NCBI RefSeq assembly: GCF_000380245.2
Contig: NZ_HG428741.1
Span: 1,253,286-1,317,285, forward strand
DNA length: 64,000 bases
Reading direction: 5' to 3'
From: Bacillus massiliigorillae
GTDB taxonomy: Bacteria; Bacillota; Bacilli; Bacillales; DSM-1321
Made by a program: the position numbers and the translations under genes. The notes beneath the pieces are model-generated. The model worked only from the letters and a program-made list of their open reading frames with translations. It had not been told where the DNA came from and searched no databases. Positions 37,584 to 47,148 of the stretch are shown here, piece by piece; position 1 is the first letter of the stretch; each line of letters begins with the position of its first letter.

Positions 37584-38177
37584 ATGTTCCATGAACTTCA
37601 ACAGATTTTGTCTTTGGACAACTTACAAATATTAATTGATACTTATGGGAAATTAGGTCCTCTTTCAGGCATGATTTTACCGTTTACAGAAGCTTTTTTA
37701 CCGTTTTTACCTTTAACAGCATTTATGATGGCCAATGCAGCCGCTTATGGTTTAGTTGGCGGATTTGTTCTATCTTATATAGGCTGTGTAGCAGGAGCAT
37801 GGGTTTTATATTGGGTGTTTAGATATTTTGGAGATAAGCCATTTTTTAAGAAATATTGTGAGCATGAAAATGTGAAAAGATACGGAACATGGTTGAATAA
37901 TAAAGGCTTATGGATTGTAACAATACTGTGTATGATTCCTGTATTTCCGAACTTTATCATTACAGTTGTGGCAGGATTGAATAAAATGAGCTTTAAAATG
38001 TTTGCACTTGCTTCATCGATTGGTATTTTTGGATTAACACTTATTTTTAGTTTTATTGGTGATGATATACTTGAAATTGCAACGAATCCATCAAAAATAA
38101 TATTAATGATAGTGGTGCTTATAACAATTAGTGGAATTGGAAAACTGGTAGAACGTAATTTAATTATTAGTAATTAA
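37584..38177 (+). CDS. TVP38/TMEM64 (DedA-like) family membrane protein
   Basis: A 197-residue protein with five or six membrane segments of the VTT/SNARE-associated domain family. The features are PFTEAFLPFLPLTAFMMANAAAYGLVGGFVLSYIG, an Arg in the conserved loop (VFRYFG), and IPVFPNFIITVVAG. Such proteins are thought to be lipid scramblases or flippases in the envelope. AAAGGAG precedes the ATG. A terminator follows, so it is a single-gene unit. Confidence 0.85.
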   Translation: MFHELQQILSLDNLQILIDTYGKLGPLSGMILPFTEAFLPFLPLTAFMMANAAAYGLVGGFVLSYIGCVAGAWVLYWVFRYFGDKPFFKKYCEHENVKRYGTWLNNKGLWIVTILCMIPVFPNFIITVVAGLNKMSFKMFALASSIGIFGLTLIFSFIGDDILEIATNPSKIILMIVVLITISGIGKLVERNLIISN

Positions 38178-38181
38178 TTTG

Positions 38182-38216
38182 AAACCAACAAAGGAAGGAT
38201 CTTTGTTGGTTTTTTT
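38182..38216 (+). terminator. Terminator of the TVP38 gene
   Basis: An 11-bp stem (AACCAACAAAG with CTTTGTTGGTT) and seven T. Confidence 0.9.
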
Positions 38217-38385
38217 GCTTTCAAAAACTATCCAAATGAAGGTGGATAGCTCAAAGATTATGGCTTTTGGATAGGAAATTGAAATCTGGATATATTAAGG
38301 AAATAAATGCAAAAGTATCGTAAGGATTAATTCAAATCCTCTTTGCGGTATCAGGCTAAATTTTAAATCATAATTGGAGGAAAAT

Positions 38386-39567
38386 ATGAGTTATCTAATT
38401 TCAATTATCGGTATCATCGTTGTATTAGGTCTAGCTTATGTAGCAAGTAATAATAAGAGAGAAATCAAGTATAAATATATTATTATTATGCTGGTAATTC
38501 AGCTTCTATTAGCAATGTTGCTACTTAATACTCGTTTTGGATACGTATTAATTAAAGGAATTGCATCAGTCTTTGATCATTTATTAGCATATGCAGCAGC
38601 TGGTGTGGACTTTGTATTTAATGGTTTGGCGAATGAAGGGGAAGCACCTTTTTTCCTTACTGTGTTGCTCCCAATTGTATTTATTTCTGTTCTAATAGGG
38701 ATTCTTCAATATTTCAAAATCCTACCTTTCATTATGCGTGGAATAGGCTTCTTACTTAGTAAAGTAAATGGAATGGGTAAATTAGAATCATATAACGCAG
38801 TTGCTTCTGCAATGGTTGGACAATCTGAAGTATTCATTACAGTTAAAAAGCAATTAGGTCAACTATCTTCTCAGCGTTTGTATACTTTATGTGCGTCTGC
38901 CATGTCAACAGTTTCAATGTCCATCGTTGGGGCATATATGACAATGATTAAACCTGAATATGTAGTAACTGCAATTGTTATTAATATGTTTGGTGGATTT
39001 ATCATTGCTTCCATGATTAATCCGTATCGAGTGGATGATTCAGATGATATTTTGGCTATTGAAGAAGAAGAAAAACAAACATTCTTTCAAATGCTTGGCG
39101 AATATATTATGGATGGTTTTAAAGTAGCTATTATCGTAGGCGCTATGTTAATTGGATTTGTAGCGTTAATCACTTGTATTAATGCTGTGTTCGATATGGT
39201 TTTAGGCATCTCATTCCAAGAAATTTTAGGTTATGTGTTTGCACCAATTGCGTTTCTTATGGGTGTTCCTTGGTCAGAAGCGATTACTGCTGGAGGAATT
39301 ATGGCAACAAAGCTTGTAACAAATGAATTTGTAGCAATGATTAGTCTTTCAGATATAGCAAATCAATTCAGCGAGCGTACTTTAGGAATTATTTCAGTGT
39401 TCCTTGTATCATTCGCTAACTTTTCTTCCATTGGTATTATTGCAGGAGCAGTAAAAGGATTGGATGAAAGACAAGGAAATGTTGTAGCTCGTTTTGGTTT
39501 GAAATTATTATATGGAGCTACACTTGTAAGTGTCTTATCCGGAATCATCGTTGGATTAGTTATTTAA
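38386..39567 (+). CDS. NupC-type concentrative nucleoside transporter
   Basis: A 393-residue membrane protein of the CNT family, taking up nucleosides with H+ or Na+. Marks are FFLTVLLPIVFISVLIGILQYFKILPFIMRGIG, MGQ-like VGQSEVFITVK and the C-terminal GSIA-type run FANFSSIGIIAGAVKGL. ATG 38386 follows GGAGG; an upstream TTG in frame overlaps that site. The leader shows no purine-riboswitch signature. Which of the several NupC paralogues of Bacillus it is cannot be told here. Confidence 0.9.
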   Translation: MSYLISIIGIIVVLGLAYVASNNKREIKYKYIIIMLVIQLLLAMLLLNTRFGYVLIKGIASVFDHLLAYAAAGVDFVFNGLANEGEAPFFLTVLLPIVFISVLIGILQYFKILPFIMRGIGFLLSKVNGMGKLESYNAVASAMVGQSEVFITVKKQLGQLSSQRLYTLCASAMSTVSMSIVGAYMTMIKPEYVVTAIVINMFGGFIIASMINPYRVDDSDDILAIEEEEKQTFFQMLGEYIMDGFKVAIIVGAMLIGFVALITCINAVFDMVLGISFQEILGYVFAPIAFLMGVPWSEAITAGGIMATKLVTNEFVAMISLSDIANQFSERTLGIISVFLVSFANFSSIGIIAGAVKGLDERQGNVVARFGLKLLYGATLVSVLSGIIVGLVI

Positions 39568-39581
39568 TAGTAGGAACGTAG

Positions 39582-39617
39582 AAGCAGCTTGCTGTATAGG
39601 AGCAATGCTGCTTTTTC
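39582..39617 (+). terminator. Terminator of the nucleoside transporter gene
   Basis: AAGCAGC pairs with GCTGCTT, extended by GCT/AGC, then five T. Confidence 0.75.
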
Positions 39618-39655
39618 TTAATGGGAAAATTTAAGGATTTAGGAGGAACTACTGT

Positions 39656-40249
39656 ATGACTTATGTAGGTATATTGTTGTCAGGAGCTACACTCTTTCTG
39701 AATAGTTTAATGCTTTCTGGTAAAGCGGAGTCTAGAAGCGTGGCTATATTTAATTTTTTTATTGGAACTCTTCAAGTCATTATTCCGTTTTACTTGCTGA
39801 TGGTTTCTGATCAAAGCAATTGGACTATATATGGACATGCAGCTACTTTCTTGTTTGGTCTAACCTTTCTTTATGTAGGCTTTACTTTTTATTTTGGGAT
39901 GGATGGGAGCGGGTTAGGATGGTTTGCTATTTGGGTAGCCATCATTGCTTGTATTTACACCATTATGGCTGTTGTTTATTTTCAAGATTATGTAAGTGCC
40001 TTAATGTGGTTAATGTGGGCATTTCTATGGTATTTGTTCTACGTATTAAACGTTTTGAAGAAGCCTATCGCAAATTATGTAAGTAAAGTAGCGAACGTTC
40101 AATCTTGGGTGACATTAACCATTCCAGCGATGCTTTATTTAATAGGAGTTTGGGAGCTTGTTTTCGTTCAGCGACTTTGGATTATTTTATTAATTGCCTC
40201 CATTATATATTTTGTTAAGGGAGCTTTTGATTTGAAGCGAACAGCTTGA
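39656..40249 (+). CDS. AmiS/UreI family urea or amide channel
   Basis: A 197-residue protein with six membrane segments. The N-terminal GILLSGATLFLNSLMLSG and the central LFGLTFLYVGFTFYFG identify the AmiS/UreI family: proton-gated urea channels or short-chain amide transporters. No urease or amidase gene is nearby, so the substrate is open. AGGAGG lies before the ATG at 39656. It is a single-gene unit between terminators. Confidence 0.88.
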   Translation: MTYVGILLSGATLFLNSLMLSGKAESRSVAIFNFFIGTLQVIIPFYLLMVSDQSNWTIYGHAATFLFGLTFLYVGFTFYFGMDGSGLGWFAIWVAIIACIYTIMAVVYFQDYVSALMWLMWAFLWYLFYVLNVLKKPIANYVSKVANVQSWVTLTIPAMLYLIGVWELVFVQRLWIILLIASIIYFVKGAFDLKRTA

Positions 40250-40290
40250 AAAATAGTGTAGTTACATATAAATATAATAGAAAACATATG

Positions 40291-40323
40291 AAGCAGACAA
40301 AAGATTATTTGTCTGCTTTTTTT
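40291..40323 (+). terminator. Terminator after AmiS/UreI gene
   Basis: An 11-bp perfect stem (AAGCAGACAAA with TTTGTCTGCTT) and a T-run. Confidence 0.92.
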
Positions 40324-40407
40324 AAAAAAATCGAACGGAAATGAATAATCTTACCAATATATAGTAACTGTTATTTTTTAAAAAAAGCAGAAACTATGAG
40401 GTGGGTT

Positions 40408-41184
40408 ATGTTAAATAACGAAGTTGTATTACAAATTAAAAATTTATCAAAAACATATAAAGGAGAGCAATATGAAGTTCACGCTTTAAGGAATATATCC
40501 TTCGAGGTAAATCTAGGTGAGATGATTGCCATTATGGGGACAAGTGGTTCAGGGAAAAGTACACTGCTACATGTATTGGGTGCATTAGATGCTCCCGATA
40601 AAGGCGATATTTTTCTACATGGAAAGAAACAAAGTAATATCTTTCAGGAACCATATGCTACTCATTATCGTCGAGATCAAATTGGATTCATCTTTCAATC
40701 TTTTCATTTGTTGAAAGACTTATCGGTAGAAGAGAATATTGGATTACCACTTGTGCTGAAGGGTGACAAAAATAATGTAATTAAGCAACGAGTTGATGTG
40801 ATACTGCAACAAGTTGGATTAACAGAATGGAAAAAACATCGACCTGTGCAATTATCAGGTGGACAACAGCAAAGGGTTGCAATTGCTCGTGCTTTAATTA
40901 CAAATCCTCCGATTGTTCTAGCGGATGAACTAACAGGAAATTTAGATTTTAATATGACGAATGATATTCTTTCCATTCTTGTAGACATGAAAGAATTACG
41001 AAAGCAAAGTATTATTGTAGTCACACATGATCCGTACGTTGCAACATTTGCTGATCGTGTACTATTCTTTCATGATGGGGAAATTGTTGATACATACGGA
41101 TGTGGTGATGAAAATGATATGAATAATATTCTAGCAATCTTCAGAAAAATTATGGAGCAAAATACAAATGAAACCGTTAAATAA
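40408..41184 (+). CDS. ABC transporter ATP-binding protein, LolD/MacB type
   Basis: A 258-residue ATPase. Walker A is GTSGSGKST, the signature is LSGGQQQR, Walker B is IVLADELTGNLD, and the H-loop is VVTHD. The order and the FQSFHLLKDLSVEENIGLPL stretch match MacB/LolD-type ATPases that pair with FtsX permeases. ATG 40408 is chosen because GAGGTGGG lies about 5 nt upstream; ATG 40396 overlaps it. It overlaps the permease gene by 17 nt, so the two work as one exporter. Confidence 0.9.
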   Translation: MLNNEVVLQIKNLSKTYKGEQYEVHALRNISFEVNLGEMIAIMGTSGSGKSTLLHVLGALDAPDKGDIFLHGKKQSNIFQEPYATHYRRDQIGFIFQSFHLLKDLSVEENIGLPLVLKGDKNNVIKQRVDVILQQVGLTEWKKHRPVQLSGGQQQRVAIARALITNPPIVLADELTGNLDFNMTNDILSILVDMKELRKQSIIVVTHDPYVATFADRVLFFHDGEIVDTYGCGDENDMNNILAIFRKIMEQNTNETVK

Positions 41185-43660
41185 ATTAGCACTTCACTTT
41201 TTTCGTTCTAATAAATTAATTGTTGCTTCTTCTATTTTCAGCATTATGATATCTGTTTGTTTAATCATTACAGTATTTGTTTTCTCCGCAAATGCAAAGC
41301 AAACAATAAAAGATGATGTAAAACAATTATATGGAAACATGGATTTATCTGTAGGCTATAATCCTGGCCAAAATAAAGTATTGGATGAACAATTGGCTAG
41401 TAAGATTGCTTCACAACCTGACGTTAAAGAAGTTTCAGATGTACTTATCACACACTTAACTGTAGATGCAGTGGGGGCAAAAATTTATACAATTGGTGTG
41501 GAAAATGATGACTTAGTAAAAAGTCGTTATAAATTTCATAAGAATTTTAAAAAAGATGAAGTTAGCATGAATGCTTCACTTGCTGAAGCCTTACAAATTG
41601 ATAAAGGAAAGCAAGTTATTATAGAAGGAGAGTCTTTTAAATTAGTAGAGACTTTGAAGGATATTAAAGCTGGAGGAACAACTCCTGATTTATTAATAAT
41701 GTCAAAAGAAAGTGTTCAACAATTTGTTTTTGAAAAAACAAAGAAAATGCATGAAGCTACATATATGCTTATAAAAGGTGAAGACGGAGCAGATGTTTTA
41801 AAAATGGCAGCTGCTATAAAGCGATTCGATAAAGAATTGCGAATTGATATAGCAGAAGAAAACGAATATTTAAAGATGAATTTAGAGTCATTAAAAGTAT
41901 TTTTAATTGTTATCTCTGTCTTAGTGGTTATTGTTACGTCATTACTAATTGTTTCAAATTTTGATGTGCTTCTTTATAAATCAAAAAATCAATTAGCTGT
42001 TATGCGTAGTATAGGAGCAACTAATAAGCAGTTGAAACATATGATTATGATTCAAAGTAGCACAATCAATATGATTGGTGTAACAAGCGGATTAATGTTG
42101 GCAATTATTTGTAATACATATCTACAAGGGATGTTAGAGAGGATTTTTTCTATACAAATAACTGTGATGGATTTTTACTTTTCACAAAGTATCTTTGTGG
42201 CTTTTGGGTGTGGATTGCTAATTCAGATATTTCTCTTCCTTCCATCTAACAAAGTAGCGAAAACATTACCATTACAAACAATGATAGAAAATGAGAAAAT
42301 GGATTTTAAAAATAGTAAAGTACGTAAAAAAGTGGGCTTTATTCTATTGATTATTGGATTTTCTATCGTTTTATTCGCTGTTGGTAAGGACAAATTCGGA
42401 AGTGGCAAGGATACTGAGATGATGTATGTATCTTCGGCACTACTTATTCTCATAGCCTTTTTTACATTATTGCCGCTATATATGACAGCATGGCTGATAA
42501 GATTCCTACCAATCTCTAAAAAACTATTTGGTCATGTATCGTATGTAGCAATTAAAAATCTAATTCCACAAGTTAAGAAAAATACATTAGTCATATTAAC
42601 GATTAGTACGATGATGATTATCGCTGTTTTTGGAACAGTTTTAATAACGACTATTTCTCATAATGAAATAGCATACGTTAAATCGAAATATCCTACTCCA
42701 ATCGTTATTGAAAGTAGAACATCTGATGAGATAGCTGTGCGTGATCAAGAAGCACTATTAACTGATCAAAAGGAAGCAGTGAAAAAGATTACATCGGTTG
42801 ATGGTATTAGTAGGATGAGTGGATTAGGATCGTTAGAAGTAAAAACGGCTAATGGAAATGAAACGGCATTGTATAGAATGGGAGATTTAGTAGATTTGGA
42901 GAAGCAAGGTATTATCCCTCATCTTCCAGAACAGCTAGAAAATAAAGCTGTTGTTTCAGAAAAGTTCGCTAAAAAGCATCATATACAAGTCGGGACTACA
43001 TTAGAAGTAGGAAATTTCTATGTAAGTAAACAAGCGATTGAATATGAAGGGTTTATAACAGTCGGTGCTATTATTAAAGAGACGATGGATACAGATATTT
43101 TTATGTCTTGGCAAAATAATACGTTTCTCATTCCGGTTGATTCAATGTTTATAAGTACAAACGCTGTAGATGAAACTCTTTTGCTATTAAAGGATGTACA
43201 AAGACAATTTCCAGAGTTAAAGATAAGTAATTTAGAAGATTCTTTAGAGCAATCATCAGAAATGCTAAAGCAACGCTGGGCTATATTTATTATAGTAATC
43301 GGAGTAATTTTGTTATGTGTCATGTTTGGTGTATTCAACACACTTGCAAACAATATTAATTCGAAGAGAAAAGAATTTGCTATTTTACGAGTCATTTCTC
43401 TGTCTAAAATAGGAGTAATGAAGGTTATTCTTACGCAAGTACTGTTGTATCTTATCATTGGATTGTTCGTGGGAATTCTCGCAGGCATTATTTTTACGGC
43501 TATTATTTTATTAATAGACCCAGGGAAAATCTATATAAATTATAATGTGATATTCGCCATCTGTATTACGATGCTGTTAGGAGGTTTAATTGTATTTACT
43601 CCAATAGCAAGTAACATCGCAAAGATGAAACTTTCAGATGAATTATTACAGGATAAATAA
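41168..43660 (+). CDS. FtsX-like ABC transporter permease
   Basis: An 830-residue protein with two FtsX domains. Helices are at about residues 15-40, three near 245-350, two near 385-440, one near 480 and three at the C-terminus, with two large extracellular domains between. Such permeases export peptides, lipoproteins or antibiotics, or act mechanically on cell-wall enzymes. No two-component system or substrate gene is adjacent, so the role is open. Confidence 0.85.
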   Translation: MKPLNKLALHFFRSNKLIVASSIFSIMISVCLIITVFVFSANAKQTIKDDVKQLYGNMDLSVGYNPGQNKVLDEQLASKIASQPDVKEVSDVLITHLTVDAVGAKIYTIGVENDDLVKSRYKFHKNFKKDEVSMNASLAEALQIDKGKQVIIEGESFKLVETLKDIKAGGTTPDLLIMSKESVQQFVFEKTKKMHEATYMLIKGEDGADVLKMAAAIKRFDKELRIDIAEENEYLKMNLESLKVFLIVISVLVVIVTSLLIVSNFDVLLYKSKNQLAVMRSIGATNKQLKHMIMIQSSTINMIGVTSGLMLAIICNTYLQGMLERIFSIQITVMDFYFSQSIFVAFGCGLLIQIFLFLPSNKVAKTLPLQTMIENEKMDFKNSKVRKKVGFILLIIGFSIVLFAVGKDKFGSGKDTEMMYVSSALLILIAFFTLLPLYMTAWLIRFLPISKKLFGHVSYVAIKNLIPQVKKNTLVILTISTMMIIAVFGTVLITTISHNEIAYVKSKYPTPIVIESRTSDEIAVRDQEALLTDQKEAVKKITSVDGISRMSGLGSLEVKTANGNETALYRMGDLVDLEKQGIIPHLPEQLENKAVVSEKFAKKHHIQVGTTLEVGNFYVSKQAIEYEGFITVGAIIKETMDTDIFMSWQNNTFLIPVDSMFISTNAVDETLLLLKDVQRQFPELKISNLEDSLEQSSEMLKQRWAIFIIVIGVILLCVMFGVFNTLANNINSKRKEFAILRVISLSKIGVMKVILTQVLLYLIIGLFVGILAGIIFTAIILLIDPGKIYINYNVIFAICITMLLGGLIVFTPIASNIAKMKLSDELLQDK

Positions 43661-43663
43661 CAT

Positions 43664-43713
43664 GAAGAGCTGTTTATTAGTCAGAGCTACTGATTATGTA
43701 CAGCTCTTTCTTA
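43664..43713 (+). terminator. Terminator of the ABC/FtsX operon
   Basis: GAAGAGCTGT pairs with ACAGCTCTTT across a long loop, followed by a T-rich run. Confidence 0.7.
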
Positions 43714-43798
43714 ATTTTGGCAAAACTTATATAGTTGCAATTGGAATAGTATAATATAAGAAGTGTAGAAAACATTCAAACATATGTGGAGGAATAAT

Positions 43799-44491
43799 AT
43801 GAAAACGATTGGTCTTATTGGAGGAATGAGCTGGGAATCGTCTGTTGAATATTATCGTATAATCAATGAAGAAGTAAAGAATAGATTAGGTGGTTTACAT
43901 TCAGCCAAGTGCTTATTATATAGTGTGGATTTTGATGAAATTGAGCGATATCAACAAGAAGGAAACTGGGAAAAAGCCGGGGAGGTACTAGCTGAGGTTG
44001 CTCAAAATTTAGAGAAAGCAGGAGCAAACTTTATTGTCATCTGTACCAATACGATGCATAAGGTTGTACACCATATTGAACAAAAGATTAGCATTCCTAT
44101 TTTACATATTGCTGACGCTACAACAGCTCAAATTAAGGAACAGAACTATCATACCGTCGGTTTACTAGGAACGAAATACACAATGGAACAAGATTTCTAT
44201 AAATCTCGAATAGAGTCAAATGGAATCAAGGTCATTGTACCAGATAAACATGATCGAGAAGTGGTGAATAAAATCATTTTTGAAGAGCTATGTTTAGGAA
44301 AAGTATCTTCAATATCTAGAGAGTATTATAAGCAAGTTATTGACAAGCTAATTCAAAATGGAGCGGAAGGAATTATACTAGGATGCACTGAAATTGGTTT
44401 ATTAGTAAAGCCAGAAGATTCAGCTGTTCCTTTGTTTGATACAACTATTATTCATGCACTTGAAGCAGTAAATGAATCTTTGGGAGAATAA
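43799..44491 (+). CDS. Aspartate/glutamate racemase family protein
   Basis: A 230-residue cofactor-independent racemase with both catalytic Cys visible, CTNTMH (about residue 83) and GCTEIG (about residue 195). The N-terminus KTIGLIGGMSWESSVEYYR is typical of the YgeA-type group. It would racemise aspartate or a related amino acid. ATG 43799 follows GGAGG; ATG 43784 precedes it. It is a single gene, ended by a terminator. Confidence 0.9.
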   Translation: MKTIGLIGGMSWESSVEYYRIINEEVKNRLGGLHSAKCLLYSVDFDEIERYQQEGNWEKAGEVLAEVAQNLEKAGANFIVICTNTMHKVVHHIEQKISIPILHIADATTAQIKEQNYHTVGLLGTKYTMEQDFYKSRIESNGIKVIVPDKHDREVVNKIIFEELCLGKVSSISREYYKQVIDKLIQNGAEGIILGCTEIGLLVKPEDSAVPLFDTTIIHALEAVNESLGE

Positions 44492-44494
44492 TTC

Positions 44495-44531
44495 AAATGC
44501 GATTCTTCACTATGAAGAGTCGCATTTTTTT
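44495..44531 (+). terminator. Terminator of the racemase gene
   Basis: AAATGCGATTCTTC pairs with GAAGAGTCGCATTT (one G-U), then seven T. Confidence 0.9.
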
Positions 44532-44594
44532 ATGAAATGATAGATTTATAAAGTGAAACTTTAATCGGTGGGGGTTTTCTTTCATCCCCCACGG

Positions 44595-44714
44595 ATGATT
44601 ATAAGCAAAGAGGAAAATAATGCGGTTGTTGAAATTGGGGGAGGGAAAAATCGTTTAAAAGTGAGTAATACTACTGGTGATTTGATAATGGAGTATGAAA
44701 AAGTGAATTTCTGA
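44595..44714 (+). CDS. Possible small ORF, 39 residues
   Basis: ATG 44595 to TGA 44714, encoding a mixed, protein-like sequence (ENNAVVEIGGGKNRLKV, then SNTTGDLIMEYEKVNF). A GTGGGGG/CCCCCAC hairpin lies just before the ATG at 44568-44592 and would hide any ribosome site. Composition resembles real coding sequence, so it may be a fragment of a lost gene. No family recognised. Confidence 0.25.
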   Translation: MIISKEENNAVVEIGGGKNRLKVSNTTGDLIMEYEKVNF

Positions 44715-44734
44715 ATATTCAATATTCAATATTC
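44714..44734. repeat. Three tandem AATATTC heptads upstream of the ClpX-like gene
   Basis: AATATTC occurs three times head to tail, each half-palindromic. They lie about 22-42 bp before a TATAAT box at 44756-44761, where a regulator could act on the promoter. Confidence 0.5.
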
Positions 44735-44755
44735 GAGTCCTTATAAATTTTTTGA

Positions 44756-44761
44756 TATAAT
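44756..44761 (+). promoter_or_regulatory. -10 box TATAAT for the ClpX-like gene
   Basis: A perfect TATAAT; the -35 region is weak (TTCGAG, 18 nt upstream), which fits a promoter needing an activator. It leaves a leader of about 130 nt. Confidence 0.45.
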
Positions 44762-44897
44762 ATGTATATTAAGATAAATGGCTAAAGTTTGTTTCTTAAT
44801 TTTCTAAATACTCAAAATTAATCATGATGATTTATACCAGTGAAAACGAAAGGCATATTTTACACAGTTTAGGAAATTTATTAGGAGCGTGTTGGAA

Positions 44898-46397
44898 ATG
44901 ACAAAGTGGACACCTGAGAAGCTGTATCAGAAATTGAAAGAAACTGTCATTGGACAAGACGATTACTTAAAAGCATTATCAACTACTATGTGGCTTCACG
45001 ATATTAGAATTAATATGCAACAAAAAAGAAATGGATTGCAGACCAGACTCCCTAAGCACAATTTATTAATTGTGGGTCCAACAGGCTCAGGTAAGACATT
45101 GGCACTGCAGGAGCTTTCAAAACTTTATGGCTACGATTTATTAATAGAAAATGCTGCAGAATTTACGGGTACAGGTTATAAAGGTCGCGAGGTACCTGAA
45201 ATGATAAATGATTTATATATCCAATGTGATAAAGATGTTATAAGAGCAGAAAAGGGGATTATTTTTCTTGATGAAATAGATAAGGTGATATTATCTGTTT
45301 CTGAGAAGCGAAGAAGCCCTGGTGCAAACGTGGAAAATCCCTTACTAAAAATGATTGAGGGTACAGAAGTTGTTGTAGATAACGAAGGAAGAAAAATTGA
45401 TACGTCTAATATCTTATTTGTGGCAGCGGGTGCTTTTGAAGGTTTAGAGGATATTATACACGACAGAATTTATGGGAAAACAAGTATTGGCTTTAAAAAT
45501 GAAGAATGTGAAAATCAGAACAATGCGGCAGAGAATTTATTGCTACATGTACAAAAATCAGATTTGATTAAGTATGGTTTAAATCCTCAGTTCATTGGAA
45601 GATTTGCAGGGCTTGTCGCACTTCATCAATTAAGTGTAGATGAGTTGAAAGAAATTGTTTTACACTCAAAGGCGTCTGTAGTTAAGAGTATGGATGCTTT
45701 GTTACAAGACAGTGTAGGTGTAAATGTGGAAGCAGACGAAGCGGGTGCATTGGCTATTGCAGAGAAATCTATTATGGAGAAAACGGGTGCTAGAGGGTTA
45801 GCTTATATATTTCATGATATTCTAAAAAATGTATTATTTGATTTGCCTGGACAAAGCAATGTTGAAAAAATTCTACTGACTGGAGATAGCAAGAAAAACC
45901 CTATTGTGAAAATGATCCGAGGAGAAGGTAATAAAGAAATCAAAGAGCAGATGAGTTCTCAAAAAATTATAGCTGAAAATAAGAGAAATAGTGCAGAAGA
46001 ATATGTTGATCATATTTTGAATTCTGGCCGGCAATTCTTAGAACAATGCACTATTAAAGATATACGTTCTATACATCTCCTTTTAACAAGTATTGTATTA
46101 TATTTACTAGATCAATGTAATAAAGAAGATCAAAAGGTTGAAAGTATTATTAAAGTATTAAATTGTGCAAGGGAACCGCATTCTTTCGAAGAACGTAGCG
46201 TTTATGAATTAATGATTGAAAGTAGCACAAGAAAAGATGATGAGATATCTGAATTCGAGAAGGTGTATTTAGAATGTAAGAAGTTAGGCATCACTTCAAA
46301 ACAGATTGATATTGCTATTCAATCAGCGTATGAGTTTGACTTACACCCTATCATTCATTCAAAAAATGAAAAATTATCAAGTTTTGAGACAGAATAA
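44898..46397 (+). CDS. ClpX-like AAA+ ATPase without zinc-binding domain
   Basis: A 499-residue AAA+ unfoldase-like protein. Walker A is GPTGSGKT, Walker B is GIIFLDEIDK, sensor 2 is GARGL, and the pore-1 loop reads GYKG where ClpX has GYVG. An IGF tripeptide (KTSIGFKNEE) sits where ClpX uses IGF to dock on ClpP. The N-terminal C4 zinc domain of true ClpX is missing. Residues about 340-499 are an extra helical C-terminal region that I do not recognise. ATG 44898 lies 10 nt after AGGAG. It is a single gene, ended by a terminator. It is a paralogue or alternative regulatory unfoldase, not the housekeeping ClpX. Confidence 0.85.
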   Translation: MTKWTPEKLYQKLKETVIGQDDYLKALSTTMWLHDIRINMQQKRNGLQTRLPKHNLLIVGPTGSGKTLALQELSKLYGYDLLIENAAEFTGTGYKGREVPEMINDLYIQCDKDVIRAEKGIIFLDEIDKVILSVSEKRRSPGANVENPLLKMIEGTEVVVDNEGRKIDTSNILFVAAGAFEGLEDIIHDRIYGKTSIGFKNEECENQNNAAENLLLHVQKSDLIKYGLNPQFIGRFAGLVALHQLSVDELKEIVLHSKASVVKSMDALLQDSVGVNVEADEAGALAIAEKSIMEKTGARGLAYIFHDILKNVLFDLPGQSNVEKILLTGDSKKNPIVKMIRGEGNKEIKEQMSSQKIIAENKRNSAEEYVDHILNSGRQFLEQCTIKDIRSIHLLLTSIVLYLLDQCNKEDQKVESIIKVLNCAREPHSFEERSVYELMIESSTRKDDEISEFEKVYLECKKLGITSKQIDIAIQSAYEFDLHPIIHSKNEKLSSFETE

Positions 46398-46442
46398 TTC
46401 GAGAAGTGTAATTTTTGAACAATAGTACTGGGTTAGATTTTT

Positions 46443-46475
46443 AAGAGAGTAGTTTTTAGGCTGCTCTCTTTTTGT
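46443..46475 (+). terminator. Terminator of the ClpX-like gene
   Basis: AAGAGAGTAG pairs with CTGCTCTCTT (one G-U), then T-run. Confidence 0.85.
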
Positions 46476-46539
46476 AATATTAAGAGGATTTTTATTTTTT
46501 TAGAAGAATTTATTATTGATATAATAAGGGGGAATGAGT

Positions 46540-47085
46540 GTGAGTTTGGGTAATGAATATTTAAGGATTATTTTAGGAAGATTTCAAAACGTAAAAAGTC
46601 TTGGAGATAAGGCTATTGATCAGTTATCCGAAGAAGAATTACATTGGACCCTTAATGAAGAGTCTAATAGTATATCTATCATTATCAAACATGTTCGTGG
46701 AAATATGGTGTCAAGATGGACAAACTTTTTAACAACTGATGGGGAAAAACCAAATCGAAATCGTGAACAAGAATTTGTAGACTCAAAACAATCTAAGGAA
46801 GAGCTAATTGAAAGCTGGAATTATGGATGGAACGTTGTATTGGAAGCATTGCAGCAATTAACGGAAGAAGATTTATTAAAGCAAGTATACATACGCGGTG
46901 AAAAGTATTTTGTATTAGATGCAATTGAGTGGCAGTTAGCTCACTATGCATATCATGTCGGGCAAATCGTTTATATTGGTAAGCAGGTGAAAAATGAAGA
47001 GTGGGAGTGCATTAGTATACCAAAAGGAAAATCAGCACAGTATTTGCAAGAAATGATTAAAAAACATAGTGATAGTAGTCAATAA
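46540..47085 (+). CDS. DinB-like protein, DUF1572 family
   Basis: A 181-residue four-helix protein of the DinB/YfiT-like superfamily. The three metal His are likely IKHVRGNM, the inner HYAYHVGQI and a neighbour. DUF1572 proteins are predicted metal-dependent thiol enzymes of unknown function in Bacillus. GTG 46540 is preferred: AAGGGGG ends 7 nt upstream, whereas the ATG at 46534 nearly touches it. Confidence 0.85.
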   Translation: MSLGNEYLRIILGRFQNVKSLGDKAIDQLSEEELHWTLNEESNSISIIIKHVRGNMVSRWTNFLTTDGEKPNRNREQEFVDSKQSKEELIESWNYGWNVVLEALQQLTEEDLLKQVYIRGEKYFVLDAIEWQLAHYAYHVGQIVYIGKQVKNEEWECISIPKGKSAQYLQEMIKKHSDSSQ

Positions 47086-47148
47086 TTTTCTATTTGTTTG
47101 TGCGGCAGTTACATTCATTATATATTTTAAAAGGAGTTTGAGAATACG

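Noticed and set aside
38217..38385. Purine or other riboswitch upstream of the nucleoside transporter
   Set aside because: No conserved aptamer core or terminator/antiterminator pair could be found in the leader.
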